Assembly: GCA_947085035.1 (NCBI GenBank)
Contig: CAMTUW010000007.1
Coordinates: 93,759 to 157,758 of the forward strand
Reading direction: 5' to 3'
DNA: 64,000 nucleotides
DNA from: CAMTUW01 sp947085035
GTDB lineage: Bacteria > Actinomycetota > Coriobacteriia > Anaerosomatales > PHET01
Position 1 is the stretch's first letter, and each line of letters starts with the position of its first letter. Below the pieces are notes generated by a model. That model had not been told where the DNA came from. It worked only from the letters and a program-made list of their open reading frames with translations, and searched no databases. Positions 37,201 to 45,104 of this stretch are shown one piece after another. A program made the position numbers and the translations under genes.

Positions 37201-37844
37201 AGTCGACCGACCGCGTGCACGAGTTTGAGGGCGACTCCGGCCCCGGCGAGGTTGCGCGAGGGGCAGTCCGGATGAAGCTTCGGATTCGCCACCGGCACGC
37301 CCGTCACGACGTCCTCGCCGGGCTCGTGGTGGTCGGTGACCACGACATCGACCCCCCGGGCGAGCAGTCCACTCACCTCACACGCAGCGGAAACACCGCA
37401 GTCGACGGTGACGATCAGTGACGGCGAGAAGATGAGTGCGCGCTTCACCGCGACGTCGGTGAGCCCGTAGCCTTCGCGGAAGCGATGCGGAACCATGACG
37501 TCGACGCACGCGCCCAGCAGCGCGAGCCCGCGCGCGGCGACAGCGGCGGCGCTGACGCCGTCAAGATCGAAATCGCCGAAGACGAGTATCCGCTCGCCCG
37601 CACGAATCGCGGCGGCGACCCGCTCCGCCGCAGCATCCATCCCGGGAATCACGGACGGATCGAGCCAGTCACGCTCGAGCGTGGGCTCCAGGAACGCCTC
37701 AACGTCGGCCGCGGTGAGAACCCCCCGCGACACGAGGATGCGCGAAGTGATCGCCGAGAGGCCCAGTTCGGCCGAGATCGCCGATGCTGCGCTCTCGTCG
37801 AACGGGGCTACCGACCAGGGGTTTCGGGGGCATGCGTTGTTCAT
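34203..37844 (-). CDS. recJ: RecJ exonuclease fused to HIRAN domain and RecQ-like helicase
   Basis: 1213 residues. Residues 1-570 are RecJ: DHH motifs GDFDLDGVS (90-98), VDCG, VTDHHEPG (169-176), LGTVADVV (231-238), PRLNAAGRM (288-296), then DHHA1 (GRSVGG, FGGHAAAVGL at 416-425) and an OB fold. Residues 600-705 are a HIRAN domain (FHTKLVGVTFEGRQ, QPDNPHDANAIALFD). Residues 725-1100 are a superfamily 2 helicase: ATGRGKS (767-773), IDEAHH (871-876), AVTATAS, QMAGRVGRDG. A C-terminal winged-helix-like tail follows. All catalytic motifs look intact. RecJ normally works with a separate RecQ; here both activities are on one chain. It follows secF after a structured gap. Confidence 0.93.
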   Translation of the reverse strand: MNNACPRNPWSVAPFDESAASAISAELGLSAITSRILVSRGVLTAADVEAFLEPTLERDWLDPSVIPGMDAAAERVAAAIRAGERILVFGDFDLDGVSAAAVAARGLALLGACVDVMVPHRFREGYGLTDVAVKRALIFSPSLIVTVDCGVSAACEVSGLLARGVDVVVTDHHEPGEDVVTGVPVANPKLHPDCPSRNLAGAGVALKLVHAVGRLTGDESVWRTLTDLAMLGTVADVVALTGENRALVADGIALVRRSPRACLSALSAVAGVDTATLASDQIAFALAPRLNAAGRMADPAVALELLMTDDPARAQECADALEGHNSARQAVEAELAQAATAVAERTYDGERALLVAGEGWHEGVKGIVASRLASAYGVPTIVFSIADGVARGSGRSVGGVDLFRAVESCAALLERFGGHAAAVGLTLLESDLEPFHKALLAQLDALPAEQFEVPLIVDAEVALDTVSVEMGSEIALLEPFGHGNRRPLLAVRGVFMNGRQRVGRSADHLKFTAYDGAATVPAIAFRCKDIEGLAAEDASVDLAFELEVDQWRGRKRAQLIVREVAVRDDARAPGGVVGELLDDLFARADELLVREEYAGVGDAPSFHTKLVGVTFEGRQDQVARLDSGAPLRLERQPDNPHDANAIALFDPHGAQIGFLNRRLAAVLAPVIDSGVQYDVEVRDVTGKDGEGRSLGVNVLVSRRDAVAEEILNESLREARRSEMALLAPETLEAALRTTFIGEHHLHPAQTEALAALAEGTSTLTVMATGRGKSLIFHLHAARLALSGAGASVFVYPLRALVADQAYHMSEVFSQVGLSVAVVTGETSQGERDTAFAALAAGELDTVLTTPEFLHFHAKRFAATKKVRFVVIDEAHHVGLARAGNRPAYARLGEALHVLGGPTVLAVTATASDEVAERIRETLGIERFVLDPTVRDNLGIEDRRGADDKDVFLCRLAQCGEKIVVYVNSRDASVRLARMLRKRVPEVARKTAFYNGGLSRSVRHAVEGAFRSGEVQVVIATSAFGEGVNIPDIRHVVLYHLPFSDVEFNQMAGRVGRDGVSSTVNLLFGEKDARINEAILSTLAPSRDDLATLYRVLRGIAHREGEGFEVTNAELAAGCSGLDRGCRLDERGVSHALGVFRELGFVTGEGHGAYRRLTLVPDPVGMDLAQSVRYTEGLDEIEQFREFRAWVLSASPAELLERFNRPILPGQPLD

Positions 37845-37859
37845 CGACCCATCCTAGAC

Positions 37860-37896
37860 GAAGGGACCGACACCGGCGTCCGGCATCGGCCCCTTC
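37860..37896 (-). terminator. Hairpin between secF and the recJ fusion
   Basis: On the minus-strand RNA an 11-bp stem (37886-37896 with 37860-37870) has one G-U pair that would be an A-C mismatch on the other strand, so the fold belongs to the minus transcript. The loop contains a second short CCGG stem. No T-run follows; it may be an attenuator or mRNA end. Confidence 0.45.
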
Positions 37897-37923
37897 GGGA
37901 TTCGAAGTCCCACTGCACCGAAC

Positions 37924-38832
37924 TTAAGCGGCCGCGTACTTCTTGCGCAGCGCCGCGAACTTGGGCTCGGTCTCTTTCCACATCGCGTAGAGCGGAGACG
38001 CAACCCCGATCGTGGAGTACATCCCCACAGTGATGCCGATCGTCAGGGCGAGAGCGAAGTCACGAAGCGTGTCTCCACCCCAGAACAGCATGACCACGAC
38101 CGGGATGAGCGACGTGACAGAAGTGTTAACCGAACGCACGATGACCTGGTTGACAGAAGCGTTCGCCATCTGCATGAACGACTGCTTGACGATGTGCTGG
38201 CTGTTCTCCTTGATGCGGTGGAACACCACGACGGTGTCGTAGAGCGAGTACCCGAGAATCGTCAGCACTGCCGCGATGGTGTTGGGGGTGAGCTCATAGC
38301 CGATCAGCGCGTAGATGCCCAGCGTGATCACGATGTCGTGTATGAGCGCGACGACCGATGTGATCGACATCTTGTACTCGAAACGCACCGAGATGTAGAG
38401 TAGGATGGCACCGATCGACAACGCCAAAGCCAGGATCGCCCGGTTTGTGATGTTGGCGCCCCAGCCGGGACCGATCGTGGTCACCCGAAACGACTCGCTC
38501 GGGATGCCGGTCTTGACTGCGACCTTCTCGGCTTGCCCGGCCGCAACCCGAGGGTCCGTCACGTCAGTGCGCACGATGAAGCCCTCTGAGCCCTGGAACT
38601 CGGTGGTTTGGATGTTGGCGCCGGAGACGCCGGCCTCTGTGAATGCAGAGCGCATCTGCTCGATGGAGACTCCGCGTGCGTCCTCGACGTTGATAGCGGT
38701 GCCGCCCTGGAACTCGATGCCGAACGTGAGGCCCTTGATGGCGAGGGCGCCGATCGCGACTACCAGCAGAATCGCCGAGAAGGCGAACATGTACTTTCGG
38801 TTTCCGAGGAATTCGATGGTGGGTCTACGCAT
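37924..38832 (-). CDS. secF: Protein translocase subunit SecF
   Basis: 302 residues, six membrane helices. The first helix (MFAFSAILLVVAIGALAI) is followed by GLTFGIEFQGGTAI; the conserved SecDF core has LALSIGAILLYISVRFEYKMSITSVVALIHDIVITLGIYAL, LTILGYSLYDTVVVFHRIKEN and LIPVVVMLFWGGDTLRDFALALTIGITVGMYSTIGVASPLY. ATG 38832 (GGAAGGGGGG eight bases upstream) overlaps the end of secD by eight bases. SecDF uses the proton gradient to help pull secreted proteins through SecYEG. Confidence 0.96.
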   Translation of the reverse strand: MRRPTIEFLGNRKYMFAFSAILLVVAIGALAIKGLTFGIEFQGGTAINVEDARGVSIEQMRSAFTEAGVSGANIQTTEFQGSEGFIVRTDVTDPRVAAGQAEKVAVKTGIPSESFRVTTIGPGWGANITNRAILALALSIGAILLYISVRFEYKMSITSVVALIHDIVITLGIYALIGYELTPNTIAAVLTILGYSLYDTVVVFHRIKENSQHIVKQSFMQMANASVNQVIVRSVNTSVTSLIPVVVMLFWGGDTLRDFALALTIGITVGMYSTIGVASPLYAMWKETEPKFAALRKKYAAA

Positions 38833-40198
38833 CTGCGACACCCCCCTTCCCAGCAAAGCCAGCGGGCACGGCGGCACGCTCCTTGGGGATTCCCCAGAAT
38901 CTGGGAGCCTTGGGCATGAGGTTCTCGGCGAGCAGCATGATCATCGGACGCTTGAAGACGAACATCATGGCAATATCGCACATGATTCCGATCATGAGCG
39001 TGAGCGCAAAGCCCTTCACCGGGCCGATCGCGATGAAGTACAACGCGGAGGCCGAGACGAGCGTCACGAGGTCGGCGTCAACGCTCGTCATGATTCCGTG
39101 CTTAGAGCCCGAGTTGGCCGCCGAGCGAATGGTCTTTCCCGCAGCGATCTCCTCTTTGACGCGCTCGAGTATGAGGATCGACGAGTCTGCAGCCAAACCT
39201 ATGACGAGCACGACACCGGCGATACCCGGCAGCGTGAGAGCGAACACCCCCATCCGAGACATCAGCGCGAGAATACCCATGAACAGGGACGCGAAGGTGA
39301 TCAGCGCTCCCACCGTCACGAGCCCCATGCCGCGATAGAAGACAACGACGTACACGCACACCAGTCCAAGTCCGACAAGCCCCGCGAGCAGTCCGCGACG
39401 CAGGGAGTCCTGCCCCAGGGTCGGGCCAACGGCGCGTGATTCCGATGGCAACAGCGTCACCGGCAGGGCGCCCGCCTCAAGCACTGTCTTGAGGCGCTTG
39501 GCTTCTTCAGCCGTGAATCCACCTGAGATCGCCGTCTGTCCGTCAAGAATGGCCGAGCGGATCGAGGGTGCGGATCTCACGACACCGTCAAGCACGATAG
39601 CGACTCTGCGCCCGATGCTCTTCGACGTGTAATCCCCCCACACCTTGGCCCCCGCCGGATCCATCGACAGAGTGACTTCGATCTCGGCGGTCTGCGGGTT
39701 CTGCGAGACAGCAGCGCTCTTGATCGCGCCACCCGTGAGGGGCACTCCATCAAGCTCGATCGGCCTGTACGTGCCCGGTTTCAGAGTCACGTTCTCCTGA
39801 TTCGCCTCGATGGCGGCGATGGTCCCCGTATCGGAAATCGACCCCACATCGACGAACTCGAGACGCCCGGTCTCGCCTAGAACAGCAAGTGCCTCCTCCG
39901 GATTACTGACACCCGGAATCTGGATCATCAGCGAGTCATTGCCCGCACGCTGAACCGTCGCCTCCTTGACGCCGAGGCCGTCCACGCGGTTGATGATGAT
40001 GAGCTCGGCACGCTCCATGACGGCCGCAGTCACCGCAGTATCGCTCGTTTCTTGCGCGGTGAGGATCACCGAGAGTCCGCCCTGGATGTCGAGACCCTGC
40101 GTGATGCGACTGCCGGGAGGCCAGAACAGCGCCCACGAACCGATCAGAAGTACGACCGTGATGATGAGAAGTAGCACGTTCTGTTGCTTCTGATCCAT
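38825..40198 (-). CDS. secD: Protein translocase subunit SecD
   Basis: 457 residues with six membrane helices and a large extracytoplasmic P1 domain. It has the D1 motif GLDIQGGLSVIL, the second SGGFTAEEAKRLKTVLEAGALPVTL, and the core VLVIGLAADSSILILERVKEEIAAGKTIRSAANSG with the conserved Asp. ATG 40198 has GGTAGGAG upstream; the longer ORF reaches back into yajC. It forms the operon yajC-secD-secF, four bases after yajC. Confidence 0.96.
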   Translation of the reverse strand: MDQKQQNVLLLIITVVLLIGSWALFWPPGSRITQGLDIQGGLSVILTAQETSDTAVTAAVMERAELIIINRVDGLGVKEATVQRAGNDSLMIQIPGVSNPEEALAVLGETGRLEFVDVGSISDTGTIAAIEANQENVTLKPGTYRPIELDGVPLTGGAIKSAAVSQNPQTAEIEVTLSMDPAGAKVWGDYTSKSIGRRVAIVLDGVVRSAPSIRSAILDGQTAISGGFTAEEAKRLKTVLEAGALPVTLLPSESRAVGPTLGQDSLRRGLLAGLVGLGLVCVYVVVFYRGMGLVTVGALITFASLFMGILALMSRMGVFALTLPGIAGVVLVIGLAADSSILILERVKEEIAAGKTIRSAANSGSKHGIMTSVDADLVTLVSASALYFIAIGPVKGFALTLMIGIMCDIAMMFVFKRPMIMLLAENLMPKAPRFWGIPKERAAVPAGFAGKGGVADA

Positions 40199-40202
40199 GC
40201 TC

Positions 40203-40502
40203 CTACCTTCCGTGCTCGTCGTCTGAGGCCTCTTCGACCACAGCCGCAACGACCACCCGAGCGATGGCCTGCGGGGCGATCTCCATCTCCGCGCCGCCAG
40301 CGACGCGCACGAGCACTCGCTCACCGACCGTCATGAGGACGGCATACACACCGCCGACGGTGACGATCTCATCTCCGGGAGCGAGCGCTTCAATCATCTT
40401 CTTCTGCTCCGCCGCCCGACGTCGCTGTGGGCGAACCAGGGTGAAGTAGAAGATTCCGACCAAGACCGCGAGGAACATCAAATCCGCAGACTGTAGGTTC
40501 AT
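40203..40502 (-). CDS. yajC: SecDF-associated protein YajC
   Basis: 99 residues. One membrane helix (LMFLAVLVGIFYFTLVRP) is followed by the canonical QRRRAAEQKKMIEALAPGDEIVTVGGVYAVLMTV. The C-terminal tail is acidic. ATG 40502 gives the normal length; GAGAGG lies rather far upstream. YajC binds the SecDF complex. tgt lies upstream on the same strand, as in many bacteria. Confidence 0.93.
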   Translation of the reverse strand: MNLQSADLMFLAVLVGIFYFTLVRPQRRRAAEQKKMIEALAPGDEIVTVGGVYAVLMTVGERVLVRVAGGAEMEIAPQAIARVVVAAVVEEASDDEHGR

Positions 40503-40639
40503 GCTGGGGAACCGACCTCTCAAAGCATCCGACGGGAGTGCGTCGTCGAGACGCACCGATTGCCCATCTTACCTGTCGAGCGCTTCGCGCGAAAGCGAGG
40601 AATTCCACAAACCTTCTACGAAGGTGCTCCCTCCTCGAA

Positions 40640-41761
40640 TCAGTAGTCGTCCGCAGCAGCCGATGCGCGCCAGCTCGCGAGGAACATCGCGTACTCGCCA
40701 CGTTCCAGCGCCTCTCTCGCCCGTCTCGTCAGATCGAGCAGGTAGTGCAGATTGTGCATGGTGAGCAGGATAGCTCCCAGCATCTCCTTGGTGTTCACCA
40801 GGTGTCGCAGATAGGCCCGCGAGTATCCCTTGCAGGTCTCGCAGGAGCAGTTCTCGTCAAGCGGGCCGTGATCGCGAGCGAACCGGGCGTTTTTGAGGTT
40901 CAGCCTGCCTGAGCTGGAAAAGGCCGTCCCCAACCGTGCCGTTCGGGTCGGCAGCACGCAGTCGAACATGTCGACCCCCGCACCGATCGCCTCGAGAATC
41001 GTCGTGGGGTTGCCCACTCCCATCAGGTAGCGCGGCCTGTCCGCAGGCAGAGCCGCACATACGCCCGGCAACGACTCGAGCATCACGTCGTGCGGCTCCC
41101 CCACCGAGTACCCGCCGATCCCGTAGCCCGGAAAACCGATCTCGCACAGGCGCTCGACGCTTTCTGCCCGCAGCTCGGGGTCGACACCACCCTGCACGAT
41201 GCCGAACAGCGCCTGATCCGCTCGGGAGTGCGCCGCCTTGCACCGCGCAGCCCACGCCGCGCTCCTGCGCACCGCAGTGGCGAGAAGCTCGCGGCTCGCC
41301 GGGTAGGGCGGACACTGATCGAGCTGCATCACGATATCGGCGCCGAGGTCTTGCTGCACCTGCATGTTGTCTTCCGGGGTCCAGCGATGAAGCGAGCCAT
41401 CGATGATGCTTCGAAAAGTGACGCCGTCATCGTCGAGCTTGAGCGTGTCGGCAAGGGAGAATATCTGGAATCCTCCGGAGTCCGTGAGGATCGCCCTGTC
41501 CCAGTTCATGAATGCGTGCAGGCCCCCGGCTTCGCGCACGAGGTCTGCCCCAGGTCGCAAGAACAGATGGTAGGTGTTGCTGAGCAACACCTGCGCACCC
41601 AGTCCGAGCAACTGGGGAGTCGTCACACCCTTCACGGTGGCTCGCGTGCCGACCGGCATGAACACGGGCGTCTCGATAGGTCCGTGGGGGGTGTGGAAAC
41701 GACCGCGTCGCGCGGCGGTGAAGGTATCGGATGCAATGAGATCGAAGTCGAAATGAGCCAT
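40640..41761 (-). CDS. tgt: tRNA-guanine transglycosylase (queuosine)
   Basis: 373 residues. The nucleophile and general acid aspartates are in ILTDSGGFQIFSL and in VDMFDCVLPTRTARLGTAF; the GIVQGGVDPELR and YLMGVGNPTTILEAI motifs and the zinc site CSCETC...H are present. It exchanges guanine 34 for preQ1 in tRNA. ATG 41761 starts seven bases after a TACAAT -10 element (41769-41774), so the mRNA is probably leaderless; no ribosome site exists. queA and queH lie 3 kb away. Confidence 0.97.
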   Translation of the reverse strand: MAHFDFDLIASDTFTAARRGRFHTPHGPIETPVFMPVGTRATVKGVTTPQLLGLGAQVLLSNTYHLFLRPGADLVREAGGLHAFMNWDRAILTDSGGFQIFSLADTLKLDDDGVTFRSIIDGSLHRWTPEDNMQVQQDLGADIVMQLDQCPPYPASRELLATAVRRSAAWAARCKAAHSRADQALFGIVQGGVDPELRAESVERLCEIGFPGYGIGGYSVGEPHDVMLESLPGVCAALPADRPRYLMGVGNPTTILEAIGAGVDMFDCVLPTRTARLGTAFSSSGRLNLKNARFARDHGPLDENCSCETCKGYSRAYLRHLVNTKEMLGAILLTMHNLHYLLDLTRRAREALERGEYAMFLASWRASAAADDY

Positions 41762-41768
41762 GCGGGGG

Positions 41769-41774
41769 ATTGTA
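41769..41774 (-). promoter_or_regulatory. TACAAT -10 for leaderless tgt
   Basis: TACAAT on the minus strand, seven bases from the ATG of tgt, so the start point would coincide with the start codon. Confidence 0.55.
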
Positions 41775-41801
41775 CACGGCGCGATGTCAGCACGTTCGCG
41801 C

Positions 41802-41807
41802 TAGACT
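41802..41807 (+). promoter_or_regulatory. TAGACT -10 candidate for the ECF sigma gene
   Basis: TAGACT on the plus strand about 50 bases before ATG 41858. It resembles the TACACT element seen before other genes. Confidence 0.4.
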
Positions 41808-41857
41808 GCTGTTGTAACGAGAACCCCACTGCGACTGTCACCGTCTTACGGAGGACG

Positions 41858-42403
41858 ATGAACTACCCGACAGCCGAGGACCCGGCCCTCGTGGCCGCGG
41901 CCCGGGGCGGCGACATGGACGCGTTCGAGACGTTGGTGCGCCGCCATACCCGCGTCGTCTACGCGCACGCTTTGCGCTTCTTCGGCGACCCGTCCCCGGC
42001 TGAGGATGTGACGCAGGAGGTGTTCGTGAAGGTCTACCGTTCACTCGGAAGCTTCAACGAGCACTCGCGCTTCACCACGTGGCTCTACCGGGTCACCCGC
42101 AACGCGTGCCTCGACGAGGTGCGCTCCGGAAAGCGTCGACCGATCCCGGTCGACCCGGTTGAAGCGCCTCAGATCGAAGGAGACTTCTCCGATGAGGTCG
42201 TGTTGTCCACAGCCGTCGAGCATGCCATGAGGGGCCTGCCTCCCGAAGACCGCGACGCGCTTTCGGCTATCGCCCTGTTCGGAATGAGTTACGCCGAGGC
42301 AGGAGAGGTGCTCGGTGTTCCAACTGGAACGGTCAAGTCCCGCGTCTTCAGGGCGCGCCGCACGCTTGCGATCACGCTCGATTTCACGGCGGGAGGTGCG
42401 TGA
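41858..42403 (+). CDS. ECF RNA polymerase sigma factor
   Basis: 181 residues. Region 2 has AFETLVRRHTRVVYAHALRFFGDPSPAEDVTQEVFVKVYRSLGSF and FTTWLYRVTRNACLDEVR; region 4 has LPPEDRDALSAIALFGMSYAEAGEVLGVPTGTVKSRVFRARRTL. ATG 41858 has GGAGG upstream; a longer ORF covers the divergent tgt. It overlaps the downstream anti-sigma gene as TGATG, the usual ECF pair. Signal and regulon are unknown. Confidence 0.95.
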   Translation: MNYPTAEDPALVAAARGGDMDAFETLVRRHTRVVYAHALRFFGDPSPAEDVTQEVFVKVYRSLGSFNEHSRFTTWLYRVTRNACLDEVRSGKRRPIPVDPVEAPQIEGDFSDEVVLSTAVEHAMRGLPPEDRDALSAIALFGMSYAEAGEVLGVPTGTVKSRVFRARRTLAITLDFTAGGA

Positions 42404-43410
42404 TGGAGTGCATGGAAGCTCAAGAGGTGATCTCCTCCGCACTCGACCGCGAGCCTGTGACCGAAGAGGTACTCGCCGACGCCAAAGAACACTGCCACTC
42501 CTGCGCTCAGTGCTCGCGGATGGTCAAGGCCCTCGTCGCCGTGAAACGCTCACCGCTGCCCGAGCCCTCTGAGGATCTCCCAGACCGCATCATGGCTGCG
42601 GTGCGCGCTGACTCCGCGCTCTCGAGCGGCTCCCCGGTGCCCCAAGCAGCGCCTGATGACTCGGCACAGACCTCACCGACCGATCGCGACGCGCCCGCCT
42701 CGGTTGTCCCGCTCCCCACCTTGCGAGAACGTCTGCTGCATCCGCGCAACCGGCGCGCGCTCGCTGCGTGGTCGGCGGCTGCAGCCGTCATATTCGTAGC
42801 GGCCGGAATCGGCGCGATCGGCGGTCTGCGCACCATCATCATCGCGCCCACCCCTATTGGGATGACAGCGGACTCTCCCGCCACTTTCAACAGCGAGGAG
42901 ACCGCCCCCGAACCACCTAGCGCGCAGGAAGCCGCCATACTCGCATCTGGGCTGATCGTGGTCGACACGGCGGCCTACCGCTTCGTCGGCCCGGATGACA
43001 GTGTGAGCGCCACCGCCCTCAAGGAGATCGGACGGACCCGCTCGGATCTGGGTGAGACGTTCGTCACGGAACACCGGGTCTTGAGTGCCGGTGATCCTGC
43101 GCGTGTGTTCATCGCGCGCACAGATGGCGAGGTACTCGCGTTCGACAGGGTGATCCGCTCATACCAAGGTCTCACCTACGTTTTGCGCAGCGACGCGATC
43201 TCGTCGTTCAAAGAACTCGCCACTCTGCCCGACGGAATGAGCGAACCTGTCTCGGCCGATGGAAGCCCCTTGTTCGAGCCTGTAAGGGGTGGCGGCGAAT
43301 CAGGTATCTACCTGAAGGCAGGTGCCGACGCGGCTACCGGGATCGCCTTGCCGCCAGGCAGCGACCCATCACTTTCGGCTGGATGGACGTGGTGGACGCC
43401 TGCGCGATAG
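42403..43410 (+). CDS. Membrane anti-sigma factor with zinc-binding ZAS domain
   Basis: 335 residues. The N-terminal ZAS motif is H30-x3-C34-x2-C37 (EHCHSCAQC), expected to bind the ECF factor encoded just upstream. A Ser/Pro-rich linker leads to a single membrane helix (about residues 122-147, AAWSAAAAVIFVAAGIGAIGG). The extracytoplasmic part of about 190 residues has a beta-type sensor-like sequence (VDTAAYRFVGPDDSVSATALKEIGRT, FDRVIRSYQGLTYVLRSDAISSFKELATLPDGM). GGGAGG precedes ATG 42403. Its stop lies nine bases from the convergent queA stop. Confidence 0.88.
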   Translation: MECMEAQEVISSALDREPVTEEVLADAKEHCHSCAQCSRMVKALVAVKRSPLPEPSEDLPDRIMAAVRADSALSSGSPVPQAAPDDSAQTSPTDRDAPASVVPLPTLRERLLHPRNRRALAAWSAAAAVIFVAAGIGAIGGLRTIIIAPTPIGMTADSPATFNSEETAPEPPSAQEAAILASGLIVVDTAAYRFVGPDDSVSATALKEIGRTRSDLGETFVTEHRVLSAGDPARVFIARTDGEVLAFDRVIRSYQGLTYVLRSDAISSFKELATLPDGMSEPVSADGSPLFEPVRGGGESGIYLKAGADAATGIALPPGSDPSLSAGWTWWTPAR

Positions 43411-43419
43411 CGGAGTTCG

Positions 43420-44454
43420 TCAGAGGATCAGCATGGCGTCGCCGAAACTGAGGAACCGGTAGCGCCGCTCAAGCGCCTCGTGATAGGTGCGCATCAGTAG
43501 CTCACGACTGGTGAATGCGCTCATCATCATCATCAAGGTCGAGCGCGGAACGTGGAAGTTCGTGATGATCGCGTCAACGACGTTGTAGTGATACCCCGGC
43601 AGGATGTAGAGGCTCGTCGACCCCGCCATGGGCATGACCTCTCCTGTATCCGGGTCCCATGCGCTCTCGAGCGCACGCACACTGGTGGTGCCCACCGCTA
43701 TCACGCGCCCACCGCGTTCGCGGGCGCGTCGCACCGCGTCAACCGCTTCGCGCGGCACACGGAAATGCTCGGTATGAATCTGATGCTCACGCGGGTCATC
43801 ATCTTGAACCGGGCGAAACGTGTCGAGACCGATATCGAGCTCGACCGAAGCCACGTCGGCCCCCGCCTCGCGGCACCTCAGTAAGAGCTCAGGCGTGAAG
43901 TGAAGTCCTGCCGTGGGCGCTGCCGCACTGCGCTCGTCTCTCGCATACACGGTTTGATACTGCTCGGAGTCAGCCAGTGGCTGGGTGATATAGGGAGGAA
44001 GCGGAACTTCGCCGATACGCCGGATGATCTCGATGAACGAGCCGTCCTTCGGGCGGAACTGAACGAGCCGCCCACCCATGTCATCGAGCACGTCGACGAC
44101 CAGCCCGGTCATCGCCCCGTCGTCGAAGACGAGCCGCGTTCCGGGCTTGACCCGACGCCCGGGCTTGACGAGGCACTCCCATGCGTTCTCGTAGCGCTCA
44201 CGCAGAAGTAGGATCTCTACCGCTCCCCCCGTCTCGTCCTTGACGCCCTTGAGTCTGGCGGGAAGCACCCTCGTCTCGTTGACCACCAACAGGTCTCCGG
44301 GTCGCAGATACTCCGGCAGATCGGAGAAGATCCGATGGTCCATCTGACCGCTCGCGCGATCCAAGACGAGCAGGCGACATGAATCGCGCGGCTCGACAGG
44401 ATGCTGCGCGATCAGACCGCTTGGCAGGTCGTAGTCGAAATCGTCAGTGCGCAC
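43420..44454 (-). CDS. queA: S-adenosylmethionine:tRNA ribosyltransferase-isomerase QueA
   Basis: 344 residues, converts preQ1-tRNA to epoxyqueuosine-tRNA. Family segments: DYDLPSGLIAQHPVEPRDSCRLLVL, GDLLVVNETRVLPARLKG, CLVKPGRRVKPG, APTAGLHFTPELL, VELDIGLDTFRPV, VGTTSVRALESA, TNFHVPRSTLMMMMSAF. The GTG at 44454 is chosen because GGAGG lies eight bases before it. A TACACT -10 box is at 44485-44490. queH follows upstream with a 47-base gap. Confidence 0.96.
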   Translation of the reverse strand: MRTDDFDYDLPSGLIAQHPVEPRDSCRLLVLDRASGQMDHRIFSDLPEYLRPGDLLVVNETRVLPARLKGVKDETGGAVEILLLRERYENAWECLVKPGRRVKPGTRLVFDDGAMTGLVVDVLDDMGGRLVQFRPKDGSFIEIIRRIGEVPLPPYITQPLADSEQYQTVYARDERSAAAPTAGLHFTPELLLRCREAGADVASVELDIGLDTFRPVQDDDPREHQIHTEHFRVPREAVDAVRRARERGGRVIAVGTTSVRALESAWDPDTGEVMPMAGSTSLYILPGYHYNVVDAIITNFHVPRSTLMMMMSAFTSRELLMRTYHEALERRYRFLSFGDAMLIL

Positions 44455-44484
44455 TGGTCTGTCCTCCAAGACGGTCAGGTGTGC

Positions 44485-44490
44485 AGTGTA
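44485..44490 (-). promoter_or_regulatory. Promoter -10 (TACACT) for queA
   Basis: TACACT on the minus strand about 31 bases before GTG 44454. Confidence 0.45.
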
Positions 44491-44501
44491 CCCGGTGACC
44501 C

Positions 44502-45104
44502 TCAGGCGCGGCGCGTTGCCCGACGCGCCTCTCGCTCAACCCTCGCCTCGATCTCACTCATGATGCACCCACAGTAGTTCTGGCGGTAGATGCCCAGCTC
44601 ACGCGAGCGCGATGTGGCGAGTGAAAATCTGTCGCGGAAATCCCGGTCGAGGTAGCGCAGGCCCGCCTCAAGCGCGACCCGTTTCCCCTGTACGGCGATG
44701 CTTTCGGCTCGTTGGTACGGACTCACCGTCAACGTCGTTGCGATGGTATCGAAGCCGTTTGTGACGGCCCACTCGGCCGTGGCGCGAAACCGCTGTTCGT
44801 AGCATGCGTCGCACCGCTCTTCTCGGTTGCGTGCACCGCCAACCGCGTCAAGCCACTCATCCGGCCGGTAGTCGAGCTCCACGAAGTCGATGCCGTTGTC
44901 GCTCGCATAGCCGACCAACGCGTCCCGTCGACGGATGTGTTCCTCGCGAGGATGGATGTTCGAGCTCGCGAAGACGACCGTCACCACGCCCGCCTCGCCA
45001 GCAAGAGCGTCGTAGACGCCGAGCAGACAAGGGGCGCAACAGGCGTGCAGCGCCAGACTCTTCTCAGCAGAACTCTGTCCACCCACAGACACCGCCTCTT
45101 TCAC
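44502..45104 (-). CDS. queH: Epoxyqueuosine reductase QueH
   Basis: 200 residues, the B12-independent enzyme for the last step of queuosine synthesis. It has the cluster-binding motifs LHACCAPC, a further pair in RCDACYEQR, and NYCGC near the C-terminus, the QueH (formerly DUF208) pattern. The usual Gram-positive pathway partner queA is the next gene downstream. GTG 45104 forms a GTGA overlap with the transporter gene; another GTG 18 bases later has better spacing to AGAGG, so the exact start is uncertain. Confidence 0.93.
   Translation of the reverse strand: MKEAVSVGGQSSAEKSLALHACCAPCLLGVYDALAGEAGVVTVVFASSNIHPREEHIRRRDALVGYASDNGIDFVELDYRPDEWLDAVGGARNREERCDACYEQRFRATAEWAVTNGFDTIATTLTVSPYQRAESIAVQGKRVALEAGLRYLDRDFRDRFSLATSRSRELGIYRQNYCGCIMSEIEARVEREARRATRRA

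Noticed and set aside
37895..37915. tRNA-like GGGACTTCGAATCCC on the minus strand
   Set aside because: It resembles a T-arm loop but the 5-bp stem fails, and no acceptor, D or anticodon arm is present around it.
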